Assembly (NCBI GenBank): GCA_018894105.1
Contig: CM032125.1
Span: 27,513,032 to 27,577,031 of the forward strand
Direction of reading: 5' to 3'
DNA length: 64,000 nucleotides
Source: Jacaranda mimosifolia
Taxonomy: Eukaryota > Streptophyta > Magnoliopsida > Lamiales > Bignoniaceae
Shown here: positions 22,400-33,736 of the stretch, piece by piece
Layout: each line of letters begins with the position of its first letter
How positions within the stretch are numbered: the stretch's first letter is position 1
The notes under the pieces: generated by a model
The model's input: the letters and a program-made list of their open reading frames with translations, nothing else
What the model was told of the DNA's origin: nothing
The model's database searches: none
Made by a program: the position numbers and the translations under genes

Positions 22400-22730
22400 G
22401 TGGAAAGATTGATGGATCATTCTAGAATGATCTCGGACCCTCTGAATCCGACAAGTGGCGTTCTGACCTGATCGAACTTTAGTTCCCCAAGCTTCATTCG
22501 ATTCAAAGTAGACAAGAATATTATGTTCACGAAGTTGCCATTATCGACTAATATCTTCTTGACCTCGAAGTTAGCTGTTTGCAGGGCTACCATCATAGGG
22601 CAATCTATTTTTTTGTCGACTCCCCTGTGTTCCATGTGGTTGAGGTCAGAGTCGGTGAAAGAGATTGGTTCTGCACTGGTTGAGAGTTGGAAAACTGTCT
22701 CGACCTTAGCTGATTTGGTCAACTAAAGAT
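22400..22730 (-). pseudogene. Tat1 aspartic protease
   Basis: Would cleave the gag-pol polyprotein. The segment shows PMMVALQTANFEVKKILVDN and then the active-site region VDNGNFVNIIF, followed by RTPLVGFRGSEIIL. The D-N-G form of the D-S/T-G catalytic triad also occurs in other plant Tat elements. The downstream flap half runs into stop codons before 22400. It connects upstream to gag through a charged linker with several stops. Confidence 0.75.
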
Positions 22731-22989
22731 TCCTCTGAGTCTGCTTCCTCATGGACTTGGAGTCTCCCCTAGTAGGACCTCTCGCGATCATGTCAATAAC
22801 TCCTCGAATGGGCGGGTGGGGGTCTTGGGCTGGTCTTTTCCCTTTGTCTTCTCTCCTCGGGCTAGCTAACCTTTTTGTACGGGGAGTCCGGTCGGCTTTG
22901 CCCTCTTCACGCTTAACCTACTCTTTGATATACTTTTTCAGGTGGGTCTGCCTGATTAGCCTTTCGATCTCATCCTTCAGGTTAAAGCA

Positions 22990-24396
22990 GTCTTCGGTGT
23001 CATGACCTTTCTATCAATGGAAATAGTAGTACTTTTTTTATTTTTTCATGGCTTCAGCTTCAGTCTCCGTGAGCTTTCTGGGTTTTTTTGAACAGATTGT
23101 CATGCTGAATGGCAAACAATACCTCCTTCCTTAGGAGGTTAAGCGGAGTGTACTCGTGGAAGCGTTTTATGGGGGATCGACATCCTTCCCTAACCTGACG
23201 GTTATCTTTCTCTTTGTTTTTCCTCTTGTCGACCTCCAGGCTACCGTATTTTAGCTTGTTCATTTCTTCTTGGGTCATGTACCTCTCTGTGAGGTCAAGA
23301 AGCTCCTCCATTTACCTGGGTTGCTCGTGAACCAATGCATTGGCACATTCCTTGTGCTTCAAGCCCAAGAATAACACATCGATCAAGAATTCAATTCTTG
23401 GGCTATCTATCTTTAACACTTCTGTATTGAAACGGGTGAAAAAATCCCAAAGGGATTCTCCCTCGTTCTATTTTACTGTGTGCAAATGCGTGTGGGGAAG
23501 CTTAGCTTTTCTTTTGCTCGAAAACTGGTGCAAAAATTTGTCACACAACTGGTCATATGAGAATATCGATGTCGGTTCCAGTTTTACAAACCAGTCGAGT
23601 GCTATCCCCTGAAAAGTAGTCACTAGCATCTTAGTATGGATATACTCATTGTGTCCATGTAGCTGCATCATATGCTCGAACTGCAATAAGTGCTCATTCG
23701 GATCGATCGAGCCATCGTATCTCGACAAGCCGATTGGGATTTTGGCATCGACAGTAATACACTCATTGATGATTTCTTGAACAAATGGGGAGCCTCTCTC
23801 CCTACGGAACCTCTGCGGTCCCTCTTGATGGGGTATCCCTTCCATGTTTCTCCTCAAAATCTCCTCAAATCGTCGGTTCAACTACTGTATCTTGTGGGAT
23901 ATTTCCTCTCATTCCTCCTTATCTGCCTGAGATGTATTCTTGTTCGTGCGAGGTCTCGGGTGCTCAAACCTATCGTGCTGCGGGGCTCGAAGGGATCGAA
24001 TGCCATGGACGATAGAATTCGCCACTTTCTCCAGGGGCATAGGACGAGCCATTTCTCTAGGAAAATGGCCTAGACTCGCTTCTCGTCTCGATGGGGGCCC
24101 TTAGGATTCTAGTTGATCGGAGTTTTTTTAGGTTGCCTTCTCTTCGGGGCTACGAGTTTTGGCGTTGCACTAGCCGCCAACTCCAGTTGAATGGCATGTC
24201 GATTCAAAGCAGCCGAGAGCTGGGCTGAAATCTGCTCACTAATGAGCTGCATTAATTGGGGCATGGTCAACGTGACCACCGGCTCCGGTTGGGCGCTTTA
24301 CCCTGGGACATTCAGTTCTTGCTGTGGTCCGAATGGGGGGGAGCTGGATCTCTTATTTTCTTTCCCTCCCGAGGAGGCTCGCCTGGTGTTCACCAT
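22990..24396 (-). pseudogene. Tat1 gag
   Basis: Capsid protein that packages the element's RNA into cytoplasmic particles. The ATG at 24396 lies 22 bp after the primer-binding site and opens MVNTRRASSGGKENKRSSSP, followed by a glutamine-rich segment (LMQLISEQISAQLSAALNRH). The retrotransposon gag core is at 23881-23468: IPIGLSRYDGSIDPNEHLLQ, FEHMMQLHGHNEYIHTKMLV and ALDWFVKLEPTSI, the classic plant gag W-F motif. The C-terminal part at 23311-23060 has LLDLTERYMTQEEMNKLKYG and FHEYTPLNLLRKEVLFAI. In-frame stops (for example at about 24304 and 24109) and frame changes break it. No zinc knuckle is clear, as in many Tat gags. Confidence 0.85.
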
Positions 24397-24417
24397 TTTT
24401 CGATAGAGGACTCAGAG

Positions 24418-24438
24418 TTTCCCACAGACGGCGCCAAA
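24418..24438 (-). other. Tat1 primer-binding site
   Basis: Directly after the 5' LTR, the minus strand reads TTTGGCGCCGTCTGTGGGAA. TGGCGCC is the tRNA-3'-end complement typical of plant Tat/Athila-type primer-binding sites. The second Tat element has the near-identical GGGCGCCATCTGTGGGAAC at 49771-49791. Confidence 0.75.
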
Positions 24439-25151
24439 TGATGAGGGTAAAAACTGTATATAACTGGATTGAGATGGAATCTGAATGGATTGACCACCGG
24501 TCTGGTCGAGTATATGAGCTCCACAGATACCTGGGTTGAGTCCTACAACCATGAGCAAACATCAGGCTAGCCGAGGTGCCCTTAGCTTAGGCTCTCTGAC
24601 GCTCAAGTTAGTATGAGGTCGAGCATATAACAAGCAGCAGAGTGAGGGCTTTGTAGTATAGAATGACATACCTTTGAAAGGCTGGAGTTGGGGTATTTAT
24701 AGCCTTCTCTCTTTGGAGATTTGTCTGAGATGCCCCTGATGTATAGAGAGGGCCCTTGTCTTTGCATAAGGGGCAATTAGTCATTTTCCCTCTCTGTACT
24801 ATTCTAGGTGGCTGTCTTCCTAGGTTCTAGGACTGTTGAAGTGCATGTTGCGTCAGGCGGTAATGGGGCAGCATGCCGCATGTTAATGCATTTAATGCGG
24901 CAGATATGGTACTATGCTATTTTGACCTCTCTGGTCGAGGGAAAAATTGACCTGACAGTGTACTCGGGAACGAATTAGCAACGCAGGTCGACATATAGAC
25001 CCACGGCCCTGAATGAGTCCTCGACACGGCACCGAGCACCGAAGTCGACATGGGTCGATCGCGCCCATGGGCCTCGGATGTAAGATGTGCTTGGTGCTGC
25101 ATCTTTGGGCCAACATGGTTTGGGTCGAGCTACTTGGACTATCCCGTATCA
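24439..25151 (-). repeat. Tat1 5' LTR, 713 bp
   Basis: On the minus strand it starts TGATACGGGATAG and ends TTTTTACCCTCATCA, immediately followed by the primer-binding site. The TG...CA termini and flanking GTATC support both borders. Confidence 0.85.
24694..24702 (-). promoter_or_regulatory. TATA box, Tat1 5' LTR
   Basis: Minus-strand GGCTATAAATACC about 450 bp inside the LTR. It would drive the genomic transcript, putting the U3/R boundary shortly downstream. Confidence 0.6.
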
Positions 25152-26769
25152 GTATCAAAATTGAACCCAACCCAACAACCCGATCATGACCCACTTGAAA
25201 AAAAAATCATATTTGGGATTGATATTTTTGGATTTGGGTTTGTAACACCCCTAGAAATCGTATTATTGGTGGTAGTTATTTAAAATTGATTTTTATAAGT
25301 TTTTATTTAATTTTATTTAATTTTAAAAGCTATGGGGATTAAAACATAAATAGAAAAGACTTAATCGAGCAACATTTTATAGTTTTGGAGGTCAAATTAA
25401 GATATCTTTCAGTCAAAGGAGTCAATCTAAGGTACTAATTAGTTTTGGGGGTTAGTGTGAGGCACTAAAAATATGGGCACACCTAACTGAACTCTAGGGA
25501 AAAGTTTTGGGTAGGGATTTGTGATTTTAGAAGGTTGAAATATATATATATATATATGTTATCCCCCTCCCCCAGAATTTCATTTTTTCCCTTATGCAAC
25601 CGTGTCTTCTTGCTCTGCAAACAGCAAAACCCAACATATTATGCACCATTTTGCTCCTCTAAGCACAAGGAACCCATTGATACCATTTTCTCCTAAGACC
25701 AACAAATGAGGCGGTCGGAATTTCAGCTCGAAGTTGCTGCTTCGGCGGAGATGGTGGTTGTGAAGTCTTCGGCAACTGAAGCTTCGGTTTGAGTAGTAAC
25801 TTGTGACGGGTTTAGCTAAAGGAACATCTTGGTGCCTTTAATTTCACAAACCAGCCAATGATGAAGAAGAATTGTGTGTGGCAGTGGACGACAGCGAAAA
25901 GGTGACCCAGTTCAATTTTTCGGTCAATTGGATAGTAATCCGACGGCAAATGGAAAAATTAAGTTGGGCATTTAGCTGGTGGAGCTAAGACGCATCGAAT
26001 TGAGGAGACGTTGACCAACTTCGACGACGGCAGATGGCAGCAGACTGCGACTGGCGGTGGCGCAAGGATAGTTTGTTCATCTCAACGTGGTGGTCACATG
26101 CGCAGTGGCTAATCATGAAAATTTCTCCTCGATAACAAGGATTTGGGTATATGGACAAAATTAGATTTAAAATTGTACACATATGTATGTATATACCTTC
26201 CAAATCTTGGGTACATTGTACCAACAAAAGAATACATGATATGACTGGAAAAATTGAAACATGCATATAATTATATAAGTTAGTAGACCTGAATTTTGAT
26301 ATATCATAATAATCTTGTTTAATTAGGTTAATTAGGTGATGGAAACTCTAATTTTATGTAATTGAGCCATAAGTGGTAGAATTTGGATTATAAATCATAG
26401 TTGGGCTATTATAAGCAATTTTGTGTAATAAGGCAAGGATAGTTATAGATAGGAATATGATTTTATCAAGCAATTATGATTCTTGTAAAATTTTGGTATT
26501 GCCGGTGTGATTAAAATATCACCTCTCGATAAGATCAAAATCAAACCCTAAAATACCGTATTAATTTTATAACAATCAATTTGAAACTGTTATTCGTATA
26601 ATTATGATTATAGAGTCAAAACGAGTGTTTTGATGATAAGCTCATTCTGTTGGTTTGGTGACAAAGATCTAGGATTTGACAAGTAGTAAGGAAAGGATAA
26701 CCTTTTTCTGTGAAAATTGAGGTGGCAATCTATAGACCTGGTACTTGAATTGATTATTGCACTCTGTTA

Positions 26770-27200
26770 ATTATTGTACCCCTGTGAGGGTCTACCACTT
26801 TGGTACTTGTTTTGTATCCCTTATTTAATATTCCTTTTGTAACCTTCTGAGGGTCTAACCTCTTGGATATTTACTTTATATGCCATGTGAGGATCCACCA
26901 ACCTAATACTTGAATTGATTATCGCACTCTGTTAATTGTGTACCCCTATGATAGACCTACGAGGGTCTACCAACCTGGCACATTTTGTACTCGTCCATTA
27001 TCTTGATAAACTATTGTGAGGGTTTCTATTTCTGAACTGTAACTGCCTTGTGTTTATTGGAATCTATGAATTGATTGAGATCTTGATTGTTATCATGTAC
27101 CCTTGCGAAGTTCCACCGCCCTAGTTTTGACTTGTATAAGCTTACTCGTTATTTGTTGAATTCTTGGTTGTTATCTGTTGATTGACTCTTATACCTTGTG
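26770..27200 (+). repeat. Irregular repeat modules in solo LTR copy 2
   Basis: Variants of the module CCTGTGAGGGTCTACCAACC recur about every 40-110 bp, at about 26787, 26846, 26884, 26970 and 27013. Two longer blocks containing CTTGAATTGATTATYGCACT repeat at about 26749 and 26911. Copies 1 and 3 have the same module at the equivalent position. Confidence 0.7.
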
Positions 27201-27478
27201 AGGGTTTGATTCCTTGATTTTGCTTCTAATAAGAATTTTGTATGTATATTCTAACACCAAGAACTTTCGTTGTCTCATTTGATATCTTTTAGTTTGAAAT
27301 TATTTTACTTGTTACCTGTTTGGCCTTGTCAGCATATTTAAGTTGTGCTATGTTGTTATTTGTTGCCTTGTTGGCAAACTTGATTTCTTCTATACAACGT
27401 ATATGTAGCTTTGTCGGTAAATGATTGTTGATTTTACCAATAGATAGAGTTTTGTATATGGGGAACATATGTTAATAA

Positions 27479-27655
27479 TGGGACATTAATCCTTGTTGGG
27501 TGCATGGATAAGCCGTAAGCCTAGAACCCTTGAAATAATAGGATGTTAATCCTTGTTGAGTGCACGGATAAGCAGTAAGCCTAAAACTCTTGGTTCAAAT
27601 AAAGGGATGTTAATCCTTGTTGTGTGCATGGGATAAACCGTAAGCCTAATGGAGG
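27479..27655 (+). repeat. Minisatellite in solo LTR copy 2, unit about 62 bp, three copies
   Basis: Three consecutive units share GTTAATCCTTGTTGNGTGCA and GGATAARCMGTAAGCCTA. They lie just upstream of the GAGCAATAAGG landmark, the same place as the 32-bp arrays of the other two LTR copies. Confidence 0.85.
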
Positions 27656-28503
27656 AATAAGGACAATCTCAAATACATGTTTTGCTTAGATTACTTGAAT
27701 TACATGTTATGCTTGGGTTTGTTCACTCTTGTACTCCACTCAAGGAGCAATAAGGATGGTGTTGTATTCCTAGTCTAGATTGGGCTGATGTCCCTAGCCA
27801 AATGAGCCGTCTGTATTTCCTCCTGAACTATGATCGATTGAGATGCTCTATAGCTCCTGAACAGCATCGGTCGAGATGATCCTGGGCCTTGAGCCAACCG
27901 TTACAACTCCCGACCTAGCATTTGCTAGTAATTGAAAATCATTCTTTCCTTTATTCTGGCACATTTGTGTTCTTCCATATCTCCATGTTAATAGATTACA
28001 TTGTTGACTTGTTGACTCTTGATAGATCGTCCATTGCTTTACCTTATCCCTTACTGAGTCCTTATGACTCACCCTCATGTCAATTATTTCCTTTTCAGAC
28101 AGGGGACGAAGACTAATGGCAGGTTTTGACAAAAAAATCTGTAATAGTGTTGGATGAATGTATGGTTATATATGAATTCACTGTTGGTTATATTTTAGCT
28201 TTAGAGATGTTGTAATAGGTCAGGATGCATATATGGTTATATATTAATTCACTTACGACATGTATAAATTGTGTTACCTGTGATGATACTTTGGTTATGA
28301 ATATTATTGGGTTATTAGCATGAATTATGGCACTCTGAGATTATCATATTAAATTTGAAGCATGTTGCGAGTTTATGATCGTGGTGATTTATTGGAAATT
28401 ATGAAAAAAATTTATGGGCCTATCGAATATGATGCAAACATGATTTAGTACTGAGCTAAGTGGCATCCCAACTTAGGGAATTACCCAAGGTGGGAGTGCT
28501 ACA

Positions 28504-29545
28504 AGGTCAAATTGGGTCGGACACGAAATTGACCCAAAGGATAAGAAAGAAAGGAAAAAAAAAAGGTTGGATGGATATCGAGTCAATGCACTAAACCTGA
28601 AACAATAAGCAGGTGACCCAATAACCTAATAAACTCAACCCAACCCGACCCACCTAAAAATAATTGGGATAATATATAATATGTATAAACCACCTAGTCT
28701 CTTTTGATATGTTTTTATTTTCCTACAGTATCTTCATTATTATTTTTTAACCTTCATAATTACTAAGTTAATTTTGTTTTCTCTTCTCTCCTCTTATATT
28801 TTTCTCTCTAATTGTTTATTATTATTTTACTTTTACTCATTATAATAAAGAAATAAATATGTTAAAAATATTAAAGATTATGTAATATATAAGAAAATAA
28901 ATAAATGTTCAATTTATTTCATACTCCCCAATTTTAGCACAGGAGTGTGCCTAAATTGCTAGTTATAAAATAAAACTTTAATACTCAACTAATCCAAATC
29001 CCATTATACAAATGATTCAAACTTCTCAACCAAAGAAGAATATGTTCTCTCTCTAAACAAAACCTTGGCAGTCACCAGTACTGTCAATCTACCACTGCTA
29101 TTGTCAAACCATCATGGCCACCTAACACCACCATCACACTACTTGCTAAGTGACCTACGTTCTTTATCATTTGATATTGATAACGTTTAATTTATTAATT
29201 TTAATATTAATTTGAATATTGATTGGATCTAATTATTGATGATATTAGTTGGGAATTTGAATTTGAATATTAATTTTAATGTAAGTTCCAAACATGCAGA
29301 TTGGAGTTTGTAAATACAAAAGATGAAGTATTTAAATGAGGTTGGTTGAGTTTATCAGGTTATTGGGTGCCCTAACTGAAAATCAGATCAACCTAAATCT
29401 GACTCGATCTTTTATATGTCAGGTTAGGGTTCAAACTTTTAAGTTTAACATCGGGTTGGGATGGATTTAGGTTTGGTACTTTTATGTTATATCTCTATCT
29501 CAACCCAACCCAAACCTACCCAACTCAAACGAATTGACACCCCTA
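28504..29545. other. Right part of hAT-B, noncoding
   Basis: A+T-rich DNA with subterminal CCCAACCC/GGGTTGGG clusters near 28630-28660 and 29440-29530. No coding region is visible. Confidence 0.5.
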
Positions 29546-30205
29546 AAATATAGTGTACATTTACTTTGTAAATACAATATTTTTATACAATTCAAAGGGA
29601 AAAAAAAGAAGGAAAAATATTAAATTCAGTCGATTTTTTTTACTAGATTTCAGATATCCATCAAATTCAAATATAATACTGACTAATAAAGATCCTATAA
29701 AATATTAGGTTAGATTTGGATATAAATTTCAATAATTGAATTCATATTCGAATATGATTGATTTGATCCAAACCCAATCCATTGACGACCCTAGTTTGGA
29801 TTGCGTTAGGGCTTAAATTTTTTAAAATAGGCTGAAGTGGGCCGGGCATTGGTGGGTTTATTATGTTGTGGGTTAAAAATTGGTTTAAGTAGGTTTGAAA
29901 TTGGTTTTATGAAGAAAAAAAAAATAATAAATATTTTAATTTGATAAATCCTCTTATTATATAGTAAATCATATATTAAGAAAAATGCAAAAAGTAATAT
30001 GTTTTATTATTATCATATTTTGATTTTATTTTTTTTTTCGAAAAAGTAAAAAAGTAAAAAAAAAAGCTTTTTAGTATATTGGATCCCTCTTGAGTCGAAC
30101 TCAACTTATTTTCAATCCACCTACATAAACCTGTAATGAACCCAACCCATTTAGATCCAAATTATATTCAACCTAACCCACCCATTTGCCACCTTTAGCT
30201 CCAAC

Positions 30206-30615
30206 CATAAATTTTTTGAGCTACCTCCATTATGTTGTTGCTAGTAAATACTACTATTTTTGGTTTTGGAAAAAGACAATTCTTTTCTATCATATTAGTA
30301 AATCAAATTTAGATATTTGTACCCCGTCAAATTAATATATTTGATGGAAGGACAGTGAATCCTTTTACATATATAACACAAAATTTCTCCGTCAATTTTT
30401 AGCCAGAAAGATATGTGGCTATGAAGGAGGGATCCACTTTGGTATTTTATTGAAGTAAAAGGGTGATATAAGAGATAGTAGTATGTTAAGACAAAAATAG
30501 ATAATGCAGGGCCCAAGAGTAGTAAATTAACAAAGTTAGAGAAAAGAAAATAGTAAGTACATGAAATCTATTACAAATTTATAACTTATAAATGATTTAT
30601 ATATATAATATGTCA
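30206..30615. other. Unclassified A+T-rich spacer between two hAT-C copies
   Basis: No gene or repeat recognised. The two flanking hAT-C copies are only about 400 bp apart. Confidence 0.4.
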
Positions 30616-32379
30616 TAAAAGAGGCAAGATGGACTAAAATCAATGGTTCAACTTAGTCCGTTTGGTTTAGATTGGGTTGGGCCTTAAAATTCTAGGAATA
30701 GACTGGATTTAGGTATGTTTATTATGTTGCGAGTTAAAAATGGGTTTAAGTGAGTCGAAAATGGGTCCAAAATTAGGGGTGGCAATTTGGGTGGGTCAGG
30801 TGGGTTTGGTTGGGTTGAAGTAAGGGTATAATATTAATTTTCTCAACCATAAACCAACCCAACCTGATGGCAACCTGAAAATGCTCAACACTAACCCAAT
30901 CTAAATCGTATCAAGTCAGGTTCAGGTCGACCTAATTTTTATTATGTTAACTTGCTAACTCAAATCTATCCAACCCAACTTGCTAATCTGATTTTAAATA
31001 ATTATTTCAAAATTTTATTTTAATTTTTAGATTTTTTTTTTGGCATTTTTATTTTTTAATTTTATTTATTCTTAATTATTAATAAATTAAAATAGGAGTA
31101 AAAATATTTTATCATAAATTTACGATAGCAACTTTCTAAAAAAAATTTAACTGAACCACAAAATATATTGATTTTATGAATTTTTGTTCCTTTCATTTTA
31201 TAGTATCTACCATCATTATAAAAATATTGAAATCAAAACATAACTTATTTTTAAAAATAGTATACTTTTTCAAGTTTTATTCACCCACTCTCTTTAATTT
31301 TAGTCTATTTTGTATCAATCAAATTATCTTTTTTAACTTATTAAAATGACATTATTTCTCTACTTTATATTGATTCAATTAAGCAGCACATAAATAAATA
31401 AAAATATACCATCAAACAAATAAGAAAACAAGTATTTTCATTGGACACATAATTTATCATAAAAACTTGCTTGAGTCTTTTGAATTTTCTATAACCTCTC
31501 AATATAAAGAATTCTTGTCTATTTATATATGCAAAATCTTGCATTACATAAGGCCTAATAAAAATTTGTAGGACAATTTAGTAGTTAAGGCAGTATTTTG
31601 TCAACTCTTTACAAGATAACTTTCATGTCCGCTTGGATACCAAAAGATAACCATTAGAAACAACATAAAATTATAATAATCCATCCTATATGTTTGTGAA
31701 AATAGATAAGATCGAAAAATGCCAAAGTAGTAATTTTAATATTGCTAAAGTTCAAATTTTGAAGTTTTATTTTGTTATTTTATATTGTTACTCATAAAAA
31801 ATTTAAATTTTATTTGTTTAATTCGAGTTGGGTTGAGTTGGTTCGGGTGGGTTCAGGTTGTCGTGTGACTCAAAATCAAATTTTAGGTTGTTCGTGTAAC
31901 TTGATATTCAGCCCAATCCAACCTAGTTTCTTCGAATTCTTATTCGTGTTGACTTTATTGGACCTGAATTCAAAAGAGGTCGACCCAAATCCAATTTTTT
32001 TTCCTATCGAACTCGTGTTGAGTTATCGTATCGTATTGGAAATTGCCACCCCTATCCAAAATCAATTTTACAAAAAATAGTTAATAAAATAAATATTTTA
32101 ATTTGATAAATCATCTCATTATATTATAAAACTTCTAATAAAAAAGTGCAAAAAGTATATTTTTTATTACTAATTTATTTTTTTGAATAAGTAAAAATGT
32201 AAAACAAGTCAAAAAGACTTTTTGGGTATTGAATCCATTTTGAGCCCAACCTAATTGACTTTCAACCCAACCTATTTTCAACCTATCTACTTAAATTCAT
32301 AATGATCCAAATTTGTTTTAAGTTCAAAACATTTGAACCCAAACCAAATTTAACTCAATCCACCCATTTGCCACCCTTA
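30616..32379. mobile_element. hAT-C2: second copy of the hAT-C family, interrupted by hAT-D
   Basis: The left part (30616-30773) and right part (32063-32379) match 17568-17625 plus 29794-30197 in order. Shared blocks include GTTTATTATGTTG, AAATATTTTAATTTGATAAA, AAAAAGT with GCAAAAAGT, and the end CCACCCATTTGCCACC. The end reversed reads TAAGGGTGGCAAATGGGTGG. Its own target duplication is not clear, so the borders are approximate. Confidence 0.7.
30774..32054. mobile_element. hAT-D: non-autonomous hAT-like element with perfect 8-bp duplication
   Basis: Both ends read TAGGGGTGGCAATTT inward over 15 identical bases. The flanks are the identical 8-mer TCCAAAAT (30766-30773 and 32055-32062). The 1281-bp interior is A+T-rich, with CCCAACC/GGTTGGG clusters near both ends and no transposase. 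Perfect termini and target duplication make it the youngest-looking DNA element in the window. Confidence 0.9.
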
Positions 32380-32561
32380 AATTTATATTATCATAAATTA
32401 TTCTATGATATTTGAATGTGGAATTTGATTTTGTTCACCACTTTGAGTAGTAACAACTACGAAATTACTTTGAGGAAGTAATTGTTTGTGATATGGCATA
32501 TGGAAGAAGTTAGCAAACGTAGAGTGATTTTTCTATTTCTGAGCCTTTGAATGGAGATTCA

Positions 32562-33454
32562 CTAAGTATTATGGAAATGCATTAAGTATCTCTTTACATA
32601 AAAGCTACCCGAATTACATGCATCTATTTCCAACACAAATAGTTTAGAAAAGTCCAGCAATGTGAGTACTGGGGCTTGTGTCATTGCTATTTTGAGGTCA
32701 TTAAATGCCTTCTCCGCCTCTAGGTTCCAGCTGAATGTGTCTTTCTTCAACAAATTTGTGAGTGGACCTGCGATTATCCCATAGTTCTTTATGAACCTTT
32801 GATAATACTCGGTCAAACCCAAAAATCCTCTTAGGCTCTTAATGTTCTTGGGTACTGGCTATTCCAACATGCAAGCAATCTTATTTTGGTATGTTTCTAC
32901 GCCTTGGCTTGAAATTACATGCCCCAAATAATCCACCTCTTATATTGTGAACACGCACTTGCTCCTCTTGGCATAAAACTTTTATTGCTTCAAAACACTC
33001 AACACAAATCTTAAGTAGTCTACATCTGAAGTAAAATTGGATTATAAATAAGGATATCATCAAAAAATACCAATACAGATTTTTTGATATAAGTTGCAAA
33101 TACCTCATTCATAGTATTTTGGAAGGTTTTCGGCGCATTAATAAGCCCGAAGGGCATCACATGAAATTCGAAATGTCCATGATGCGTCACAAAAGCAGCC
33201 CTATATTGGTCTTCCTCCTTGAGTCTAATTTGGAAGTATCCCTGTCGTAAATCAATTTTGGAGAAAAAGAACGCTCCATGTAATTCTGTCAAAAGGTCCT
33301 CGATCACCAACATTGGGAATTTATTCTTGATTGTAGCCTCATTCAACCTTCGGTAGTCCACACAAAAATGCCATGACATATCTTTGTTCTTCACTAACAT
33401 AGATGGCAAAGCATACGGGCTGGCATTATGTTTGATCAATCCTTGGTTCAACAT
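32562..33454 (-). pseudogene. Reina-like reverse transcriptase and start of RNase H
   Basis: An open stretch at 33454-33020 carries LNQGLIKHNASPYALPSMLV, WHFCVDYRRLNEATIKNKFP, FFSKIDLRQGYFQIRL and FHVMPFGLINAPKTFQNTMN. The polymerase box is F-F-D-D-I-L-I-Y: the aspartates are kept and Y is F. After a frameshifted connection (LKKEDHL-type region lost in stops around 33000-32880), 32822-32562 has [20 protein letters not shown] and [15 protein letters not shown], then the RNase H start [10 protein letters not shown]. The sequence ends shortly after this catalytic D. The remainder of RNase H is found on the opposite strand at about 44870. Confidence 0.85.
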
Positions 33455-33736
33455 ATCCTAAACTAACCTTTCGATTTCATTTTTCATGGTGTGGGAATAT
33501 CTATAAAGTCATTGGCTTATCGATTGAGTCCCCGGTTTAAGAACTATCTCATGCTTCATAGCTCTAATAAGTGGAAGAACTTTTGGTTCATCGAATATTT
33601 CCTAAAATTCTTGCAATAAGTTCTGCACTTCCAGCTGAACTACCTCATTGGCCACTAGGCTATATTTCCTGAAATTCTTGAAATCATGAGCCACAAGGCT
33701 ATAATCCCACATCTAATCTGCTCCAGGTATAATATC

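Larger units (their letters stand above)
18057..25151 (-). mobile_element. Tat-lineage Ty3/gypsy LTR retrotransposon (Tat1), dead
   Basis: A 7.1-kb element on the minus strand. The 5' LTR is at 24439-25151 and the shared part of the 3' LTR starts at 18057. The flanking 5-mers GTGTC (18052-18056) and GTATC (25152-25156) match at 4 of 5. Order from the 5' end: LTR, primer-binding site, gag, protease, RT, RNase H, a second RNase H, integrase, 3' untranslated region with a minisatellite. Integrase downstream of RT defines Ty3/gypsy. The second RNase H and absence of a chromodomain place it in Tat. The LTRs differ at about 25 of the first 270 positions by eye. Many stops and frameshifts make it non-functional. 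Confidence 0.9.
25241..28503 (+). mobile_element. Solo LTR, Tekay/Del-like gypsy type (copy 2)
   Basis: A 3.26-kb unit starting TGTAACACCCCTAG and ending GGGAGTGCTACA inside hAT-B. It shares the motif order of copy 1 (2814-5975, opposite strand) and copy 3 (60460-62590): GTGAGGGTCTACCAACCTGG modules, a minisatellite, GAGCAATAAGGATGG, CTTACTGAGTCC and a purine-rich CAGACAGGGGACGAAG near the 3' end. An AT-run at 25541-25558 lies about 300 bp inside, followed by a C-rich leader. Flanks GGGTT and AGGTC match at 3 of 5. No internal region is present. The lineage label is inferred. Confidence 0.7.
18047..29545. mobile_element. hAT-B: third shell of the nested stack
   Basis: The left end GAAAGGTGTC (18047-18056) is separated from its continuation AAAATTGAACCC (25157 onward) by the Tat retrotransposon. 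The reversed right end is TAGGGGTGTCAATTCG. Flanks ACATATAG (18039-18046) and AAATATAG (29546-29553) match at 7 of 8. Subterminal DNA is rich in CCCAACCC/GGGTTGGG, as in the other hAT-like elements here. A solo LTR (25241-28503) also interrupts it. Confidence 0.7.
17626..29793. mobile_element. hAT-A: second shell of the nested stack
   Basis: The left end TAGGACTGTCAATGGATAAG and reversed right end TAGGGTCGTCAATGGATTGG are inverted repeats. The flanks GTTTGAAT (17618-17625) and GTTTGGAT (29794-29801) match at 7 of 8 positions. The uninterrupted hAT-C2 copy reads straight through the equivalent site, confirming the insertion. Own DNA is 17626-18046 and 29546-29793, A+T-rich with GATTTGAAT/ATTCGAAT motifs. 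No transposase is present. Confidence 0.8.
17568..30197. mobile_element. hAT-C1: outermost element of a nested stack
   Basis: The left end TAGAAGTGGCGGCATGGGTA and reversed right end TAAAGGTGGCAAATGGGTGG are inverted repeats. Both flanks carry the identical 8-mer GCTCCAAC (17560-17567 and 30198-30205), a perfect hAT-type target duplication across 12.6 kb. Only about 450 bp (17568-17625 and 29794-30197) is its own DNA. The same sequence recurs as a second copy at 30616-32379. Everything between 17626 and 29793 was inserted later. Confidence 0.85.

Noticed and set aside
22523..24073. Plus-strand open frames opposite the Tat1 gag and protease
   Set aside because: They are antisense shadows of the minus-strand element and carry no domain.
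25241..28503. Two separate elements suggested by the GTGAGGGTCTACC modules
   Set aside because: The modules recur in the same order inside all three LTR relatives, so they are internal to one LTR.
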